From contig NC_087081.1 of NCBI RefSeq assembly GCF_026151205.1, positions 744,001 to 808,000 on the forward strand: a stretch of 64,000 bases of DNA, written 5' to 3'. The notes under the pieces were generated by a model. It saw only the letters and a program-made list of their open reading frames with translations. It was not told where the DNA came from and did no database searches. Position numbers and translations under genes: made by a program. The DNA comes from Bolinopsis microptera (taxonomy: Eukaryota > Ctenophora > Tentaculata > Lobata > Bolinopsidae). Below are positions 61,532-64,000 of the stretch, piece by piece; within the stretch, counting starts at the first letter, position 1; the number at the start of each line of letters is the position of its first letter.

Positions 61532-61839
61532 TTATAAACGAAGGAAAGCCACGAGAAGAGGAACTGCAGCGATGGACATGCTGAGTGCACTACTGTCATC
61601 GTCATGACTGTCATCGTCATGACTGTCATCGTCATGACTGTCATCGTCATGACCTTCACCTTCACCTCCAGCATCTTCACCTCCAGCATCTTCACCTCCA
61701 GCATCTTCACCTCCAGCATCTTCACCTCCAGCATCTTCACCTCCAGCATCTTCACCTCCAGCATCTTCACCTCCAGCATCTTCACCTCCAGCATCTTCAC
61801 CTCCAGCATCTTCACCTCCAGCATCTTCACCTTCTGAGC
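61532..61839 (-). CDS. Acidic repeat, GPI-anchor-like protein, exon 2
   Basis: The acceptor TTGATTTCAG joins to exon 1 in phase. The product has SEG, then 11 tandem EDAGG pentads, then GEGEG, four HDDDS pentads, and a C-terminal SSALSMSIAAVPLLVAFLRL. That tail is a small-residue stretch followed by a hydrophobic segment with no cytoplasmic part, as in GPI-anchor signals. The mature region is extremely acidic, so a cation-binding or matrix role is possible, but this is inference. The stop lies six bases before a donor-like GTATGT. Total length with exon 1 is about 119 residues. Confidence 0.7.
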
Positions 61840-62027
61840 CTGAAATCAATAAGGTTCATGGTAATAATTTGTATTGCAGTTATCCACATTGATTTATCCT
61901 GGTCTTCAGTAGAAGTGTCTAATACCTCCTCTTTTAAAAACATTCGCAATCAATATATTAATTAGAAAATACCAGTAAAAGTATATAATTATTATCAACA
62001 TATTGAATTATAGTTTAATTAACTTAC

Positions 62028-62079
62028 GGATTCCAACAACCATCAGGCCCATAAGGATAGCGATGAGGAAGAATTTCAT
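62028..62079 (-). CDS. Acidic repeat protein, exon 1 (signal peptide)
   Basis: 17 codons plus one base, MKFFLIAILMGLMVVGI, a clear signal peptide with Lys followed by a hydrophobic core. The donor is GTAAGT. The split codon joins to exon 2 as Arg. The intron is 188 bp. Confidence 0.72.
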
Positions 62080-62118
62080 TTTGATTATCTTGATAATTGT
62101 AAGTGTTAAATTAACAGT

Positions 62119-62128
62119 GATTTATAGA
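62119..62128 (-). promoter_or_regulatory. Candidate TATA box of the acidic protein gene
   Basis: The minus strand reads CTATAAATC about 42 bp before the ATG, leaving room for a short 5' leader. Position is the only evidence. Confidence 0.4.
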
Positions 62129-62456
62129 AAACGAAACCTGACTGCTTGATAGAAAAAAACTGTATGAACACAAGGAAAGTCAAGGCTGATTATCAAACCA
62201 TGGATCAGTGATCAAAGGATTCGAAATGAATTAAATCTCATGGCATGACACTATAAGACCTGAAGAAGAATGGGCCAGTAAACCGGCAACTGAGTAACGC
62301 ACACACCGCTACCTGACCGCTGGAGCAGATATTTATGTTCTCACGCGTCTTCTAGAAAATCGATAGCTACAGGCGTGTCACGTGACACGACACGTGTCAC
62401 TGTCAGAACGTGCTACATCAGAACATGTAACAATTCGTCATTTGGAAGTCTATTGT

Positions 62457-62567
62457 TCTTAACCTTGAAACTGTTGGTATTTCAGGAATTGATCAGACCA
62501 TTGTTTGACGTTTTGAGCACATACATATTTGTGTAAGTGTAACTGTTATAAGATTGCTGTCCCCTAA
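62457..62567 (-). repeat. Inverted repeat arm 2
   Basis: Contains ATTGTTCTTAACCTTGAAAC and GATCAGACCATTGTTTGACG, the reverse complement of arm 1 at 59,151-59,258. Encloses the LINE fragment and the acidic protein gene. Confidence 0.75.
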
Positions 62568-64000
62568 AAAATATATTTGACACAAAACACTTTCAGTTTC
62601 CATATGATGTTGAAGTTTTTTGACTAAACAATTTAAAACTAATTGGTCTTCGACAAAAGGGCAACGCTCCAAGTGTTTATTGTGATCAGTTTGAACTTTA
62701 GTAGCAGACAAGACACGAATGCTGCCTCAGTAACAAAGGAATCAATAAATGTGGATCCTAGTGTGGGGAGGCATATTGTTTTAACACATGTGAGAGCAAT
62801 AAACCAATCAGCTTCCACTATTGACCAACCAAGCCAGAATGGGTCGATCACAGTCTAGAGCTGCATCGACAAGGAATGGGGATCACTTTCACTTCAAGAA
62901 GCTAATTAGAGGAATGCTTTCAGTTTTTCTAACAACCGAGCTGAAAAGCTTTTGTCACGTGGCATATCAGGTGATCCACAATGAGGTCCGGTAGAGCAGG
63001 AATCAATGCAACAAAGATTAGTTCCCTTTCAGTTTCTCTTTGCCAATATGTTGTGAAGAAAAATGTTGATCCTTGTCACTATTGAATTATAGTAGTATAT
63101 TTATATATGCTAATCACACGATCTTACAAATACAAATCACCATTTCAGAAAATCCTTAACTATTCGGTTTGTGTCGAGTATTTTCGACACTGTACTTAAG
63201 AAACGGATTCCATAGATTTACAGTTTTCGTGATCGTGCCATGATGCACCACATGACATGAGCTTGTTAGCTCGAGTCTTAGTGAAACTGGAAGCGTTCTT
63301 CATTTCTAACTTCTTTCTAGTTTTTCGAAGTGAAAGCGATCTTCATTCCTCGTCAATGCTCATTGATCCCTTTGTTATTGAGGCAACATAGTTCTATAGT
63401 TGTCTCATCTGCTACTGAAGTAGTATTTATCACAATGCTTGGAAGTCGTTCTTTTATCAAGGACCAATTAGTTTATTTTCTGTGATAGCATCAATATTAG
63501 CTCAAGAAATAGATATCGAGTGTGAAACAGAAACCGATCTTATTGAATCTTATCAGTTATCACGATACATGCTCGGAGAGAAGTTGATTCAATTCGACAT
63601 TTGGTCGGCTTCATTACTAAATGTTAAGATTTGAGTTTATTCATAATAAAGGAACAATGAACACATTTTACACTACACATTATCCTCGTCATCCAAATGC
63701 TTATCCAATTCAATGACACTAAATCCTCCTTATCCGACTCATCAGTGCTCAACAGACTTCATTAATTCAGTCATAATGCTTTCAACATCAAAGTAATCAT
63801 CTGTATACCTATTGTAGGTTTATAGCCTACCAAGACGCGCGCCGAGTTGGACTCTTCGACTGTCGACGGTCTTTGGAAATCATATATTGCCATTGGGGAC
63901 TGCAACATTATATTTCAGAATAATATTTATCTTTCTTCAGCTGCAGCCTCTCCTTAGGAGTCGTTCACATATTACGTAATCAGCCGAGAGCAGAGAGGGG
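62568..64000. other. Right-end non-coding sequence
   Basis: AT-rich. I see no gene, RNA or repeat that can be supported. A short open frame at 62,643-62,858 has no recognisable content. Confidence 0.5.

Noticed and set aside
62643..62858. 71-codon plus-strand frame
   Set aside because: No recognisable motif and no splice or start support.

Overview
This is a gene-poor, repeat-rich window from an animal genome. The coding sequence is in short exons with GT-AG introns, and the rest is mostly LINE fragments, hAT-type MITEs, minisatellites and dinucleotide tracts hundreds of bases long. The RNA-directed transposon proteins are of types common in aquatic invertebrates such as cnidarians; the phylum cannot be fixed from this sequence.

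The main gene is a neurobeachin/LRBA-type (BEACH-family) gene on the minus strand. The start-codon exon lies at 41,274-41,362. Four further N-terminal exons follow at 40,683-40,773, 30,624-30,716, 30,336-30,441 and 29,895-30,043, all with compatible splice phases. A later exon, from the middle of the protein, lies at 240-391. Exons for the concanavalin/LamG-like part and the armadillo-like part after it are read most clearly on the plus strand at 689-10,370 (eight exons). They are read again, full of indels, on the minus strand at about 10,850-20,810. The BEACH and WD40 parts are not in the window.

Positions about 508 to 21,010 form one large imperfect palindrome centred near 10,600. Positions 6,066-29,000 look like raw, unpolished long-read sequence: exons are frameshifted and satellites are irregular. 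Positions 1-6,062 and 29,000-64,000 look clean. About 0.8 kb of clean sequence (5,240-5,979) is repeated in noisy form just after the join. The simplest reading is a gap filled by a palindromic, missed-adapter long read. A real inverted duplication is the alternative.

Many introns of this gene carry tandem repeats built from their own splice sites. Examples are a 20-bp branch-point/pyrimidine/AG unit repeated seven times before one exon, a 33-bp unit containing a donor repeated about nine times after the first exon, a 42-bp unit carrying both an acceptor and a donor, and 22-bp satellites starting at a donor. This is the most unusual biological signal in the window.

Inside the large intron 2 (30,717-40,682) are a 22-bp E-box satellite interrupted by a 2.1-kb hAT MITE that itself holds a 42-bp satellite, a 43/51-bp higher-order satellite, two (GA)n tracts, a 52-bp perfect palindrome and a roughly 740-bp (TG)n tract.

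From 42,000 to 61,000 the window is a transposon nest: several LINE families (two with apurinic-type endonuclease ancestry, one R2-like with a restriction-like endonuclease), two MITEs and several identical tandem duplications. Two small secreted-protein genes stand out: a three-repeat cysteine protein nested in an intron (2,673-3,221), and a two-exon acidic repeat protein with a signal peptide and GPI-like tail (61,532-62,079). No bacterial genes, rRNA, tRNA or CRISPR arrays were seen.
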